DNA of 64,000 bases from Solidesulfovibrio alcoholivorans DSM 5433 (lineage in GTDB: Bacteria; Desulfobacterota; Desulfovibrionia; Desulfovibrionales; Desulfovibrionaceae): positions 62,001-126,000 of the forward strand of contig NZ_JNJA01000005.1 in the NCBI RefSeq assembly GCF_000702665.1, in the 5' to 3' direction. This document shows positions 35,922 through 44,449 of the stretch, one piece after another; position 1 is the stretch's first letter, and each line of letters opens with the position of its first letter. The notes beneath the pieces are model-generated. The model had not been told where the DNA came from. It was given only the letters and a program-made list of their open reading frames with translations, and searched no databases. The translations under genes were made by a program, and so were the position numbers.

Positions 35922-37439
35922 ATGACCGCCATGAAGAAATTTTTCGGCTCCGCCGCCCTGGCGCGGCTGGGTCTGCGCACCCAGGTCTATCTGCTGCTCG
36001 GGGGGCTTTTGTGCGTCAACATGGCCGGCCCCGTGATCATGGTCTGGTACGCGGCCATGGCCCGCGACCTCTACACGGCCACGGCGGACAAGGACCTCGC
36101 CGCCCTGACCTCCGCCCACGAGCTGGAAAACGCCCTGCTCAACCAGAAGGGCTACGCCACCTACTACTATCTGAGCCAGGACCCGACCTGGCTCGTCAAG
36201 CTCGACGAGAGCCGCCGCGCCTTTGCGCTGTGGCTCGAGCGCATGCGCCAGCAGGTGGACGCGCCCGAGGCCGTGGCCCTGCTCGACGGCATCGACGCCG
36301 CCTACAAGGAATACACCGCGGCCAAGGACAACGTCATAAGCCTCTATCAGCAGGGGCGGGTGGAGGCGGCCAAGGGACAGCACTGGGCCGTGCGCGACGA
36401 TTTCGACGGCGTCCGCGAGCTGTGCGACCGCTTCAAGGAGTTCTTCCGGGCGCGCATGCGCGAGACGGGCGAGGTGTACATCGAACGCACGAACATGGTC
36501 ATGGGCGTGGCCGTGATCGGCGTGCTGATTAACGCCACCCTGGGCTTTTTTCTGGCCTATGTCCTGGTCGGGCAGATCCTCGACCCCATCCGCCGCCTGG
36601 CCCGGGGCGAGCGGGGCAAGGAGCCGCTGGCCGGGTTTTCCGACGAGGTCAAGGCCATCGGCCAGATGTTCCGCGACCTGGAAAAGGACGTGGACAAGGC
36701 GCAGATGGACCTGGAGCAGAGCCGGGGCCACCTCATGCAGTCCGAGAAGCTGGCCATGGCCGGCCGGCTGGCCGCGGGCGTGGCCCATACCATCCGCAAC
36801 CCCCTGACCTCGGTCAAGATGCGGCTTTTCTCCCTGGAACGCGGCCTCAAGCTCGACCCCTCCCAGAAGGAGGACTTCGAGGTCATCGCCGAGGAGATCG
36901 GCCACATCGACACCATCGTGCGCAATTTTCTGGAGTTCGCCCGGCCGCCCAAGCTCACGGCCCAGCCCGTGAGCCTCTCGGCCGTGGTGGACACCACGCT
37001 CAACCTGCTCAAGCACCGCCTGGAATCCTACAACGTGGCGGTGACCGTGGAGCGGGCCAGGGCCTTGCCGGAAATAAACGCCGATCCCGACCAGCTCAAG
37101 GAGGCCCTGGTCAACCTCGTGCTCAACGCCTGCGAGGCCATGGTCGAGGGCGGGCGGCTGCGCATCCGCGAAGAGTCGGGCGTGCTCGAACCGCACGGCC
37201 GCATCGTGGCGCTACGCGTGACGGACAGCGGCCCGGGCGTGGACCCGGCCCTGTTCGAGAGCGTGTTCCAGCCGTTTTTCACGACCAAGGGCGAGGGATC
37301 GGGCCTGGGGCTGCCCATCGTCAAGCGCATCGTCGAGGAACACGGCGGCTGGATCACCATCCAGTCCCCGCCCGGCGACGGGACGACGTTCACCATGGTT
37401 TTTCCGTGCGAAGGGGAGCGGGGATGGCACAGGTCCTGA
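35922..37439 (+). CDS. Membrane histidine kinase
   Basis: A 505-residue sensor kinase (ATG 35922 chosen; GTG 35874 and ATG 35931 are alternatives). TM1 is at about 20-43 and TM2 at about 190-217. The helical periplasmic domain between (NALLNQKGYATYYYLSQD ... VYIER) looks like a four-helix-bundle sensor. It continues with a short HAMP-like linker, coiled coil, HisKA with phosphorylated His289 (AHTIRNPLTS), and the ATPase boxes NLVLNACEAM, DSGPGV and FFTTKGEGSGLGL. It overlaps the response-regulator gene by 16 nt, so the two are a cognate pair. Confidence 0.93.
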   Translation: MTAMKKFFGSAALARLGLRTQVYLLLGGLLCVNMAGPVIMVWYAAMARDLYTATADKDLAALTSAHELENALLNQKGYATYYYLSQDPTWLVKLDESRRAFALWLERMRQQVDAPEAVALLDGIDAAYKEYTAAKDNVISLYQQGRVEAAKGQHWAVRDDFDGVRELCDRFKEFFRARMRETGEVYIERTNMVMGVAVIGVLINATLGFFLAYVLVGQILDPIRRLARGERGKEPLAGFSDEVKAIGQMFRDLEKDVDKAQMDLEQSRGHLMQSEKLAMAGRLAAGVAHTIRNPLTSVKMRLFSLERGLKLDPSQKEDFEVIAEEIGHIDTIVRNFLEFARPPKLTAQPVSLSAVVDTTLNLLKHRLESYNVAVTVERARALPEINADPDQLKEALVNLVLNACEAMVEGGRLRIREESGVLEPHGRIVALRVTDSGPGVDPALFESVFQPFFTTKGEGSGLGLPIVKRIVEEHGGWITIQSPPGDGTTFTMVFPCEGERGWHRS

Positions 37440-38854
37440 TCGTGGACGACGACCACCAGTTGCGCATGAGCTTCGAGCGGCTGCTCGCCGCCGAGGGCTA
37501 CGACGTGCGCACCGCCTCCTCGGGCGAGGCCGGCATCGCCGCCGTACGCGAGGCCCTGCCCGACGTGGTGGTCATGGACGTGCGCATGCCCGGCATTTTG
37601 GGGCTCGAGGCCTACGCCGCCATGCGCGAGATCGAACCGCGCCTGCCCGTGATCATCATGACCGCCTTCGGCACCACGGACATCGCCATCGAGGCCACCA
37701 AGATGGGGGCCTACGACTATATATTGAAGCCCTTCGACATCCCCGAGACCCTGCGCCTGATCGACAAGGCCGTGGCCGCCGGCCGGGCCATGCGCGCCCG
37801 GGTGGCCGTGGGCGAGGAGGGCGCCGCAGCCGCGGCCGAGGCCATCGTCGGCAGAAGCCCGGCCATGCAGGAGCTCTACAAGGCCATCGGCCGCGCGGCC
37901 CCGACAGACGCCACCGTGCTCGTGCGCGGCGAATCCGGCACCGGCAAGGAGCTCGTGGCCCGCGCGCTCTACCAGCACTCCCAGCGCGCCGGAAAGCCGT
38001 TTCTGGTCATCAACTGCGTGGCCATTCCCGAATCCCTGCTCGAATCCGAGCTGTTCGGCTACGAAAAAGGCGCGTTCACCGGCGCGGCCGGGCGCAAGGT
38101 GGGCAAGATCGAGCAGGCCGACCACGGCACGGTCTTTCTCGACGAGATCGGCGACATGCCGCTGACCATCCAGGCCAAGCTCCTGCGCCTGCTCCAGGAG
38201 CGCAACGTGGAGCGCCTGGGCGGGCGGCAGGTCATTCCCGTGGACGTGCGCATCATCGCCGCCACCAACCGCGACCTCGAAGACGCCGTGCGCCAGGGGC
38301 TTTTCCGCGAAGACCTCTACTACCGTCTGAAGGTGGTGACGCTCTCCCTGCCCCCCCTGCGCGAGCGGCCGGGCGACATCCCGCTGCTCGTGCGCTACTT
38401 CCTCGACCGTTTCGCGCGCGACATGGGCCAGCCCGACCCGGGCGCGTCCGAGGCCGCCGTGGAGTTCCTGAGGGCCCAGCCCTGGCCGGGCAATGTCCGG
38501 GAACTGGGCAACACGGTGAAAAAGGCGCTGATCTTCAACCTCGGCGCGCCGCTTGGGCTCGATGAGGTGAAGAAGGCCCTGGACGAGCCGATGCGCAACG
38601 GCGCCGTCTCCGGCGGCGACCCGGAGGAAAGCGTGTCGCTGCTCATCCGCCGCGAACTGGCTTCGGGGCGGGAGAGCCTGTTCGAGGACCTCATGGACCG
38701 CTTCGGCCAGCAGGTCATTCGCGAGGCCCTGACGGCCACGGGCGGCAACCGCAGCCAGGCCGCCCGGCTGCTTGGACTCTCGCGTCCCACGCTTTTGGCC
38801 AAGATCGAGAAATACGGCTTGCGCATCGAGTCCCGCGTGCGCCAGGCCGACTGA
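37424..38854 (+). CDS. Sigma-54-dependent response regulator (NtrC family)
   Basis: A 476-residue activator. The receiver domain has the phospho-acceptor Asp52 (VVMDVRMPG). The AAA+ domain has Walker A GESGTGKE (about 168) and the sigma-54-contacting loop GAFTGA (about 215). A Fis-type helix-turn-helix ends it (GGNRSQAARLLGLSRPTLLAK, about 444-464). ATG 37424 follows AAGGGGAGCGGGG. It is the best candidate to bind the 27-bp sites before the two sigma-54 promoters flanking this cluster. Confidence 0.96.
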   Translation: MAQVLIVDDDHQLRMSFERLLAAEGYDVRTASSGEAGIAAVREALPDVVVMDVRMPGILGLEAYAAMREIEPRLPVIIMTAFGTTDIAIEATKMGAYDYILKPFDIPETLRLIDKAVAAGRAMRARVAVGEEGAAAAAEAIVGRSPAMQELYKAIGRAAPTDATVLVRGESGTGKELVARALYQHSQRAGKPFLVINCVAIPESLLESELFGYEKGAFTGAAGRKVGKIEQADHGTVFLDEIGDMPLTIQAKLLRLLQERNVERLGGRQVIPVDVRIIAATNRDLEDAVRQGLFREDLYYRLKVVTLSLPPLRERPGDIPLLVRYFLDRFARDMGQPDPGASEAAVEFLRAQPWPGNVRELGNTVKKALIFNLGAPLGLDEVKKALDEPMRNGAVSGGDPEESVSLLIRRELASGRESLFEDLMDRFGQQVIREALTATGGNRSQAARLLGLSRPTLLAKIEKYGLRIESRVRQAD

Positions 38855-38876
38855 TTCCCCACTGCCGCCTTTCCGT

Positions 38877-38903
38877 TTTTACGCACTGTAAAAAATGCTG
38901 ACA
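38877..38903. promoter_or_regulatory. Putative upstream activator site, copy B
   Basis: TTTTACGCACTGTAAAAAAT followed by GCTGACA. TTTTAC and GTAAAA form a perfect dyad around GCACT. It ends 94 nt before the -24 box; copy A ends 62 nt before its box, and the difference of 32 bp is close to three helical turns. Confidence 0.6.
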
Positions 38904-38997
38904 TGCCCTGCGGCAGGGAGGTGTCGGGTTTTCTTGCAAGTTCATTTTTTCCCATGTGATATCCGCGTGTTGTCACGGAGTTGCCGCTGCGGTTTTC

Positions 38998-39012
38998 TGG
39001 CACGGGAGTTGC
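38998..39012 (+). promoter_or_regulatory. Sigma-54 promoter of the receiver/TauE operon
   Basis: TGGCACGGGAGTTGC, an exact match to the -24/-12 consensus TGGCACG-N4-TTGC. The start point would be near 39024, about 22 nt before the receiver gene. Confidence 0.8.
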
Positions 39013-39045
39013 GATGGCAGGGGCAAACCTTGTCAGGAGACCGTG

Positions 39046-39417
39046 GTGGATCGTCCAAGGGCAACGCTGGTCATCGCCGAGAGAAACGCCAACATCCGGG
39101 AGCTTCTGCGCCGGGAATTCGGACGCGAGGGCTTCGCCGTCTTGACGGCGGGCTCTGGCGCCGAAGTCCTGTCGCACCTGTCCCTGGCGGAGAAGGTGGA
39201 CATTCTCGTGCTCGACGCCGAGATGGGCGGTCCCGACGGCTCGGCCCTTGTGCCGCAACTGGAGCGGTCCTTTCCCCAGGTGCCCGTGGTGCTGCACGGC
39301 TTCGCCGGTTTCGAGGCGGGGCAGGGCGGCGTGGCCCGGGTGGAGAAGGGCGGCGATTTCGAGCGCCTCAAAAGCACGGTGCGCGAAGTGTTGCGGCCTC
39401 GGGACGGCAACGGCTGA
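39046..39417 (+). CDS. Stand-alone receiver-domain protein, partly degenerate
   Basis: A 123-residue protein. GTG 39046 lies 5 nt after AGGAGA and just after the sigma-54 promoter, so upstream starts are excluded. The receiver fold is recognisable: the phospho-acceptor candidate Asp57 (ILVLDAEMGG) and the Lys of VEKGGDF are present. The acidic pair that normally binds Mg is reduced to AER (residues 10-12), and the Thr/Ser switch region is weak (VVLHGFA). It may be a poorly phosphorylated or phosphorylation-independent partner of the neighbouring kinase. Confidence 0.7.
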   Translation: MDRPRATLVIAERNANIRELLRREFGREGFAVLTAGSGAEVLSHLSLAEKVDILVLDAEMGGPDGSALVPQLERSFPQVPVVLHGFAGFEAGQGGVARVEKGGDFERLKSTVREVLRPRDGNG

Positions 39418-39515
39418 CGGGACAGGGGCGGCAAGGGGAAAGGGGTTCGGACCGGCGCGGCGCGACGCCGTGCGGGCGGGCCGGGAAGCGCTACGCAAAC
39501 ATGGAGGAAGTGAAA

Positions 39516-40778
39516 ATGGGGTTCGGCAGGCAAGTCTTTGAGTTCCTGAAAGCGGCGTCGGTCGCGCATGCCCAGTGGGACCTGGAAGTGTCCACGTCCA
39601 TCATCAAAAACAGAAAGAAGCTCCTTTTCCTTTTGATCCTGGCCCTGCCCATCCTGGCGGTGTCCTTCGTCGAGGCGAGCGACTTCATCGGAAGCAAGCA
39701 CGCCTACGGGCCGGCGTTCTATTCCACGCAGATCTTCCTGGTCTCCATCGCCGTCGGCCTCGCGGCCGGGCTCATTACGGGCTGCATCGGCGCGGGCGGC
39801 GGCTTCATCATCACCCCGGCGCTCATGGCCGCGGGCGTCAAGGGCATCCTGGCCGTCGGCACCGACCTTTTCCACATCTTCGCCAAGGCCATCATGGGCA
39901 CGGCCGTGCACAAAAAGCTCGGCAACGTCTCGGTCAAGCTGGCCATCGCCTTCCTGGTCGGCTCGGGCGCGGGCACCTTCGTCGGAGGCGCCATCAACAA
40001 GGGCCTCTACAACAAGGACCCGCTGCTCTCCGAGTTCTTCATCAGCACCATCTACGCGGTTCTGCTGGGCTTCCTCGGCTTTTACGCCCTGTTCGACTAT
40101 ATCAAGGCCAGCCGCAAGGACTCCGGTGGTGACGCCCATGGCGGCGGCCATGGCGGCGCGGCCGCCGGCACCACCGGCATGGCGCTTAAGCTGCAAAACC
40201 TCAATGTCGCTCCCATGATCACCTTCGACGAGGACTTCGTTCCCGGCGGCAAGCGCATCTCCGGCTGGATCGTGGCCGCGGGCGGCATGATCGTCGGCAT
40301 CCTGGCGGCACTCATGGGCGTGGGCGGCGGCTTCGTCACCTTTCCCATGTTCGTCTACGTCTTCGGCGTGTCCTCCATGACCACGGTCGGCACGGATATC
40401 CTCCAGATCATCTTCACTGCGGGCCTCGGCGCCATCGCCCAGTACGCCATCTACGGCTACGTGTTCTACACCCTGGCCATCGGCATGCTGCTCGGATCGC
40501 TGCTCGGCATCCAGGTCGGCGCACTGACCACCAAGGTGGTCAAGGGCATCCACATCCGCGGCTTCTACGCCATGTCCATCATCGCGGGCTTCATCAACCG
40601 CGCCGCGACGCTGCCCAAGAAGTTCGTGGAGCTCGAGTACATCAACATGTCCAAGGAATTGGTGTCGGGCATCGAATTCGTGGGCAACATCGTGTTCTGG
40701 ATCGTGGTGGCGCTCTTCGGCGCCTGGGTCATCGGCAAGTTCATCGTCAATATCGGCGCCCTGCGCCAGGAGGGATAA
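39516..40778 (+). CDS. TauE/SafE-family membrane permease
   Basis: A 420-residue protein with about eight to nine membrane helices in two homologous halves. Each has the TauE glycine motif: GCIGAGGGFIITPAL (about 88) and LMGVGGGFVTFPM (about 267). A His/Gly-rich loop (DAHGGGHGGAAAG, about 206) links them. The family exports sulfite, sulfoacetate or related C2 sulfur anions, or takes up such anions. ATG 39516 has GGAGG 9 nt before it. It lies in the sigma-54-controlled operon and is followed 4 nt later by a small membrane protein, likely a partner. Confidence 0.88.
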   Translation: MGFGRQVFEFLKAASVAHAQWDLEVSTSIIKNRKKLLFLLILALPILAVSFVEASDFIGSKHAYGPAFYSTQIFLVSIAVGLAAGLITGCIGAGGGFIITPALMAAGVKGILAVGTDLFHIFAKAIMGTAVHKKLGNVSVKLAIAFLVGSGAGTFVGGAINKGLYNKDPLLSEFFISTIYAVLLGFLGFYALFDYIKASRKDSGGDAHGGGHGGAAAGTTGMALKLQNLNVAPMITFDEDFVPGGKRISGWIVAAGGMIVGILAALMGVGGGFVTFPMFVYVFGVSSMTTVGTDILQIIFTAGLGAIAQYAIYGYVFYTLAIGMLLGSLLGIQVGALTTKVVKGIHIRGFYAMSIIAGFINRAATLPKKFVELEYINMSKELVSGIEFVGNIVFWIVVALFGAWVIGKFIVNIGALRQEG

Positions 40779-40782
40779 CGGC

Positions 40783-41496
40783 ATGCTGATCACGGACAAG
40801 AAACTCTTCGCCAAGGGCATGGTGCTGCTGGCGACCTTCGCGGTGGTGCTCCTGCTGATCTTCTCGCCGATCTTTCCGGGCGGGGTCAACGGCCTGCACT
40901 TCTCCGACGACCTCTTCAACAAGTTGTCCAAGGGTTCGTCCTACTTCATCCCCAACGTCGCTGCCGAAGCCAAGAAGTTCGATGGCAAGCCGTTCAGTGT
41001 GGACGTGAAGTTTAAAACGCCCGAAGACGCGAAGTTGGCCCAAGTCCTTATCGCCAAGGTCGGTGGCACGGCCGTGCCCAAGGGCGAAGCCTTGGCCATC
41101 AGCGGCGACCTCGGTGCCATGTTGGCCAAGATCCTCGAAGGTGCGGACGAACTCTACAAGGACCAGGATACCCAACTTCAGGCTTTTTACGGCATGGACG
41201 GCAAGAAGGCCATGAAGGGCTGGTGGGCGACGCTTTCGGCCATGATCAAGCCCATGCAGCGCGCCAAGCTGATCGAAGAAGCCAACATGCTCAACACGGT
41301 CAACCAGCGGGCCATCGAACCGGCCTACAACTTCTACGGCATCCCGGCCGAGAGCATCATGACCAAGATCCCCACGGTCACCGCCCTGCTGGTGTTCTAC
41401 GTGGTCTACACCATGTGGTACGGCTTCGGCATCTTCGACATCTTCAACGGGATTGGGCTCTCCATGAGCAAGTCCAAGATCAAGAAGGAAGCGTAA
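40783..41496 (+). CDS. Unrecognised membrane protein, probable TauE partner
   Basis: A 237-residue protein that I do not recognise. One membrane helix is near the N-terminus (GMVLLATFAVVLLLIFSPIF, 12-31) and one near the C-terminus (TVTALLVFYVVYTMWYGFGI, about 200-219). A soluble, lysine-rich, periplasmic-looking region of about 165 residues lies between, followed by a short basic tail. The gene begins 4 nt after the TauE-like stop and shares its strong AGGAGG-led start and terminator. The topology suggests a periplasmic accessory or substrate-delivery domain for the permease. Confidence 0.75.
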   Translation: MLITDKKLFAKGMVLLATFAVVLLLIFSPIFPGGVNGLHFSDDLFNKLSKGSSYFIPNVAAEAKKFDGKPFSVDVKFKTPEDAKLAQVLIAKVGGTAVPKGEALAISGDLGAMLAKILEGADELYKDQDTQLQAFYGMDGKKAMKGWWATLSAMIKPMQRAKLIEEANMLNTVNQRAIEPAYNFYGIPAESIMTKIPTVTALLVFYVVYTMWYGFGIFDIFNGIGLSMSKSKIKKEA

Positions 41497-41519
41497 ACCC
41501 CGCGCTCCTCCATAAACGC

Positions 41520-41561
41520 GAAGCCCCGGACCGCGCGCGCGGTCCGGGGCTTCGTCTTTTT
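41520..41561. terminator. Strong bidirectional terminator
   Basis: A 15-bp perfect stem (GAAGCCCCGGACCGC / complement, 41520-41534 and 41539-41553) with T-rich sequence after it on the plus strand. It separates the TauE operon from the convergent CheY-like gene. Confidence 0.85.
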
Positions 41562-41579
41562 GCGCCAGGAACGCCGCTG

Positions 41580-41978
41580 CTATTCGACCAGGCCGAGGTT
41601 CTTGAGCAGGTGCAGCAGCATGTGCTTGTCGATGGGCTTGGGCACGTAGGAGGTGGCCCCGCCCTTGTAGTAGGCTTCCACGACGTTTTTCGGGTCGTCC
41701 AGGGCCGTGGTCATGATGACCTTGGCTTCGTTGGCCGGCACGATGCCGCGCTCCTTTTCGATGGCGCGGATGGAGCGCAGGGCCGTCTGGCCGTCCATCT
41801 CCGGCATCATGATGTCCATGCAGACAAGGTCGTAGGGGTTGGCGTCGTCCAGGGACTGGGTGAAGGCCTGGACGGCTTCGAGTCCGTTGACCGCAATGTC
41901 CACTTCGCCGTAGGGGCCGAGAATCTTCTGGAGGATCTTGCGACTGGTGAAGTCATCCTCGACTACGAGCACACGCAT
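41580..41978 (-). CDS. CheY-like single-domain response regulator
   Basis: A 132-residue receiver with all functional residues: the acidic pair in VVEDD (6-10), the phospho-acceptor Asp in CMDIMMPEMDG (about 57), Thr in MTTAL and Lys in PKPID. ATG 41978 follows GGGAGGCTTTG. The insert AIEKERGIVPANEAK is of the type found in non-chemotaxis CheY-like proteins that act with separate output partners. No kinase is adjacent on its strand. Confidence 0.9.
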   Translation of the reverse strand: MRVLVVEDDFTSRKILQKILGPYGEVDIAVNGLEAVQAFTQSLDDANPYDLVCMDIMMPEMDGQTALRSIRAIEKERGIVPANEAKVIMTTALDDPKNVVEAYYKGGATSYVPKPIDKHMLLHLLKNLGLVE

Positions 41979-42189
41979 CAAAGCCTCCCTGGAACGCTTG
42001 GGGCGCCGTTACCCGCGTGGCGGGCCGTTGTCGGCGGTCCTGCCGGCGCGGCCGCCAATACGCCTTTTTCTAGGCCCAACGGCGGGAAAAGGCAATGCGT
42101 CGGCCGGCAAGCCGGAGCGCGGCTTGCCACGAGGCGGGAAGGCGCGTAAAAAAACGGTTTGCGCACCTCGCGCGTCACGGAGCGAATAC

Positions 42190-42474
42190 ATGGGTTTGGG
42201 ACTTGATTACGTCTTTTTCGCCGCGAGCAACGTCGCGCCGCGTTGGCACGAGACATGGCCGTTCGGCCCCGGCCTGGAGGAGGGGCTGCTCTCCGTGGTC
42301 CTCAAGGGGCTTTTCATCCTCGCCATCCTCGGCGGCATGGCCTGGCTTTTGCGGTATCTGTTCGGGCCGGGGGGGCCGCTTCGCGACAAGGAGTTCGACG
42401 AGCCCGATCCCGAAGACCCGACGCGCCCCGGCGCTCCGGACGACCGGGAAGGCGACGGGCGGCGCGAACCATGA
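42190..42474 (+). CDS. Small hypothetical membrane protein
   Basis: A 94-residue protein with one helix (GLLSVVLKGLFILAILGGMAW, about 36-56) and an acidic, proline-rich tail (KEFDEPDPEDPTRPGAPDD). ATG 42190 has CGGAGC 8 nt before it. It overlaps the HD-domain gene by 4 nt (ATGA), which supports its being real. Function unknown. Confidence 0.6.
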   Translation: MGLGLDYVFFAASNVAPRWHETWPFGPGLEEGLLSVVLKGLFILAILGGMAWLLRYLFGPGGPLRDKEFDEPDPEDPTRPGAPDDREGDGRREP

Positions 42475-43253
42475 TCGCGCGGACCCTTGACTGGTTCGAG
42501 GATTTCGTCCGCCAGGGAGACATGGACGATCCCCTGGACGCGGCCCGGCTGGAGCTCAAGCGGCAGCACTGCCTGCTGGTCATGGCCGAGGCCCGGGAAC
42601 AGGCCCGCGAACTCGGGCTTTCGCCGCGCCTGACCGATCTGGCCACCGTGGCAGGGCTCGTCCACGACACGGGGCGCTTTCCCCAGTACCGTCGCTGGAA
42701 GACGTTTCGCGACGCGAAAAGCGCCAACCACGCGATCCTCGGGACCATCGCCCTGCGCCTGGGCGGCGGCCTGGACGGCCTCGACGCGCGGGACCGCCGT
42801 CTCGTGCGCATGGCCATCGTGGCGCACAACCGCCGTTCGCTCCCCAGGACGCTCCTGCGCGGCGACGACGCCGAGGGGCTCGCGCTCGCGCGCATCGTGC
42901 GCGACGCCGACAAGATCGACATCGTGCGCGTCATGCTCGAGCATTTCAAAACGCCGGGCGAGAAGGACGACGTGGTGGTCTTCGGCCTGCCCGACGCGCC
43001 GGAGCGCTACAACCCGGCCATCGTCGCCGACATCCGGGCCGGGCGCATCGGCGATTACGGCGACATGGAGACGGTCAACGACTTCGTCCTGCTTCTTTTA
43101 AGCTGGGTCAACGACATGTACCACGCGCGCACCATGCGGCTCTTTTTCCGGCGCGGCCATGTCCGGGAGCTCTTCGCCCATCTTCCCGACACCCCCCCCA
43201 TGCGCGAATTCACCGCGTGGTATCACGACCGCTATGCCCCCGGGGCCTCCTGA
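42471..43253 (+). CDS. HD-domain metal-dependent phosphohydrolase
   Basis: A 260-residue cytoplasmic protein. The HD motif is VHDTGRFPQYR (about residues 63-73), preceded by the first His (KRQHCLL, about 33) and followed by NHAILG (about 85) and the closing Asp in IVRDADKIDI (about 142). The family hydrolyses nucleotides or phosphoesters; the substrate is not predictable. Translationally coupled to the small membrane protein before it and 19 nt ahead of a receiver-TPR gene. Confidence 0.85.
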   Translation: MIARTLDWFEDFVRQGDMDDPLDAARLELKRQHCLLVMAEAREQARELGLSPRLTDLATVAGLVHDTGRFPQYRRWKTFRDAKSANHAILGTIALRLGGGLDGLDARDRRLVRMAIVAHNRRSLPRTLLRGDDAEGLALARIVRDADKIDIVRVMLEHFKTPGEKDDVVVFGLPDAPERYNPAIVADIRAGRIGDYGDMETVNDFVLLLLSWVNDMYHARTMRLFFRRGHVRELFAHLPDTPPMREFTAWYHDRYAPGAS

Positions 43254-43272
43254 CCGGGCAACGAGGCGCGCC

Positions 43273-44355
43273 ATGGATTTTTCCCCCATCCTGTTCGACA
43301 CCGTGGTCATCGTCAGCAAGAACGAGGAAAACGCCCGCCGCGACCGCCGCACCCTGGCCTCTTTCCGGCCCCGGCGCGTGGAGCAGTTCGCCTCGGGCGA
43401 AAAGGCCATGGAATTCCTCGTCGCCAACCGCGTGGATGTGGTGCTCCTCGACAGCCAGCTCGAGGACATGGAGGGCATCCAGTTTCTGCGCCTGACCCGC
43501 CGCGACCTGCGCCTCAAGGACGTGCCCATCGTCATGGTCACGGCCGAGAGCCAGCGGGACAAGGTGCTCGACGCCATCGCCGTGGGCTGCGCCGGCTACA
43601 TCCTGCGCCCCTATTCCGAGGAGACATTTGCCAAGCACGTGCTGCGCGGTTGCCAGGTGGAGCGCGTGACCGAGATCGAGCGCCAGCAGATCGAGGACGC
43701 CCGGGAAATGGTGGCCATGGGCAACTTCGACGACGCCATCGAGGCTTTCGAGGAGATCATCTCCGAACAGAACATGGCCCAGAAGTACTACGACATGGGC
43801 TGCCGCTGCCTCGTGCGCCAGAAGTACGGCCAAGCCATCATCGCGTTTAAAAAAGCCATCAAGATCAACGACCTTTTCGCCGAGGCCTACAAGGGCCTGG
43901 CCGATGCCTACAAGGGCAAGGGCGAGCTGGAAGAATTCAAGCGCTACCTGCAAAAGGCGGCCGAAATCCATGCCCAGTTCAACCACATGGAAGAGACCAA
44001 GGAACTTTTCATCGAGATCCTGAAGTACGACGCCAACACGCCCAACCCCTTCAACTCCCTCGGCGTCAAGCTGCGCAAGAGCGGCGACCTGGCCGGGGCG
44101 CTGCACGCCTACGAGCAGGCCCTGTCCCTGACCCCGGACGACGAGAACATCCACTTCAACATGTCCAAGGCCTATTACTTCATGGGCGACACGGAACGGG
44201 CCAAGGTCAGCGTGGACAAGGCCCTGGCCATCAATCCCGGCTTCGAAGAAGGGCGCAAACTCTATCGCAAGCTCTTCGGTCGGGAATACCCCCGCGACGC
44301 CGCCGCGCCCGCCAAGACGCGCGCGGCCGAGGCCGCGTCCATGCGCGACGTCTGA
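43273..44355 (+). CDS. Receiver domain fused to TPR repeats
   Basis: A 360-residue protein: an N-terminal receiver (residues 10-125, acceptor Asp in VVLLDSQLEDM, about 60), then at least five tetratricopeptide units (about 140-340, including AFKKAIKINDLFAEAYKGLA and ALSLTPDDENIHFNMSKAYY). In the Mg-binding site the usual acidic pair is SKNEEN, so phosphorylation may be altered. TPR output suggests regulation by protein-protein contact, not DNA binding. Such fusions are common in Desulfovibrio relatives. Last gene before a hairpin repeat. Confidence 0.9.
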   Translation: MDFSPILFDTVVIVSKNEENARRDRRTLASFRPRRVEQFASGEKAMEFLVANRVDVVLLDSQLEDMEGIQFLRLTRRDLRLKDVPIVMVTAESQRDKVLDAIAVGCAGYILRPYSEETFAKHVLRGCQVERVTEIERQQIEDAREMVAMGNFDDAIEAFEEIISEQNMAQKYYDMGCRCLVRQKYGQAIIAFKKAIKINDLFAEAYKGLADAYKGKGELEEFKRYLQKAAEIHAQFNHMEETKELFIEILKYDANTPNPFNSLGVKLRKSGDLAGALHAYEQALSLTPDDENIHFNMSKAYYFMGDTERAKVSVDKALAINPGFEEGRKLYRKLFGREYPRDAAAPAKTRAAEAASMRDV

Positions 44356-44395
44356 CGGGAGGATGCCAGGGGAGAGGGGGAAGAAGGAAAAAGAT

Positions 44396-44449
44396 GCCTC
44401 CGGCGGCCGGGAGGGGATGATCCCCTCCCGGACCTTCCCCGACGAGGGG
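44396..44449 (+). repeat. 3'-UTR hairpin repeat, copy 11
   Basis: Starts 40 nt after the receiver-TPR stop. The arms CCGGGAGGGGA / TCCCCTCCCGG carry a compensated A-T to G-C change at the third pair. The second hairpin is CCCC-GACGA-GGGG. Confidence 0.85.
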
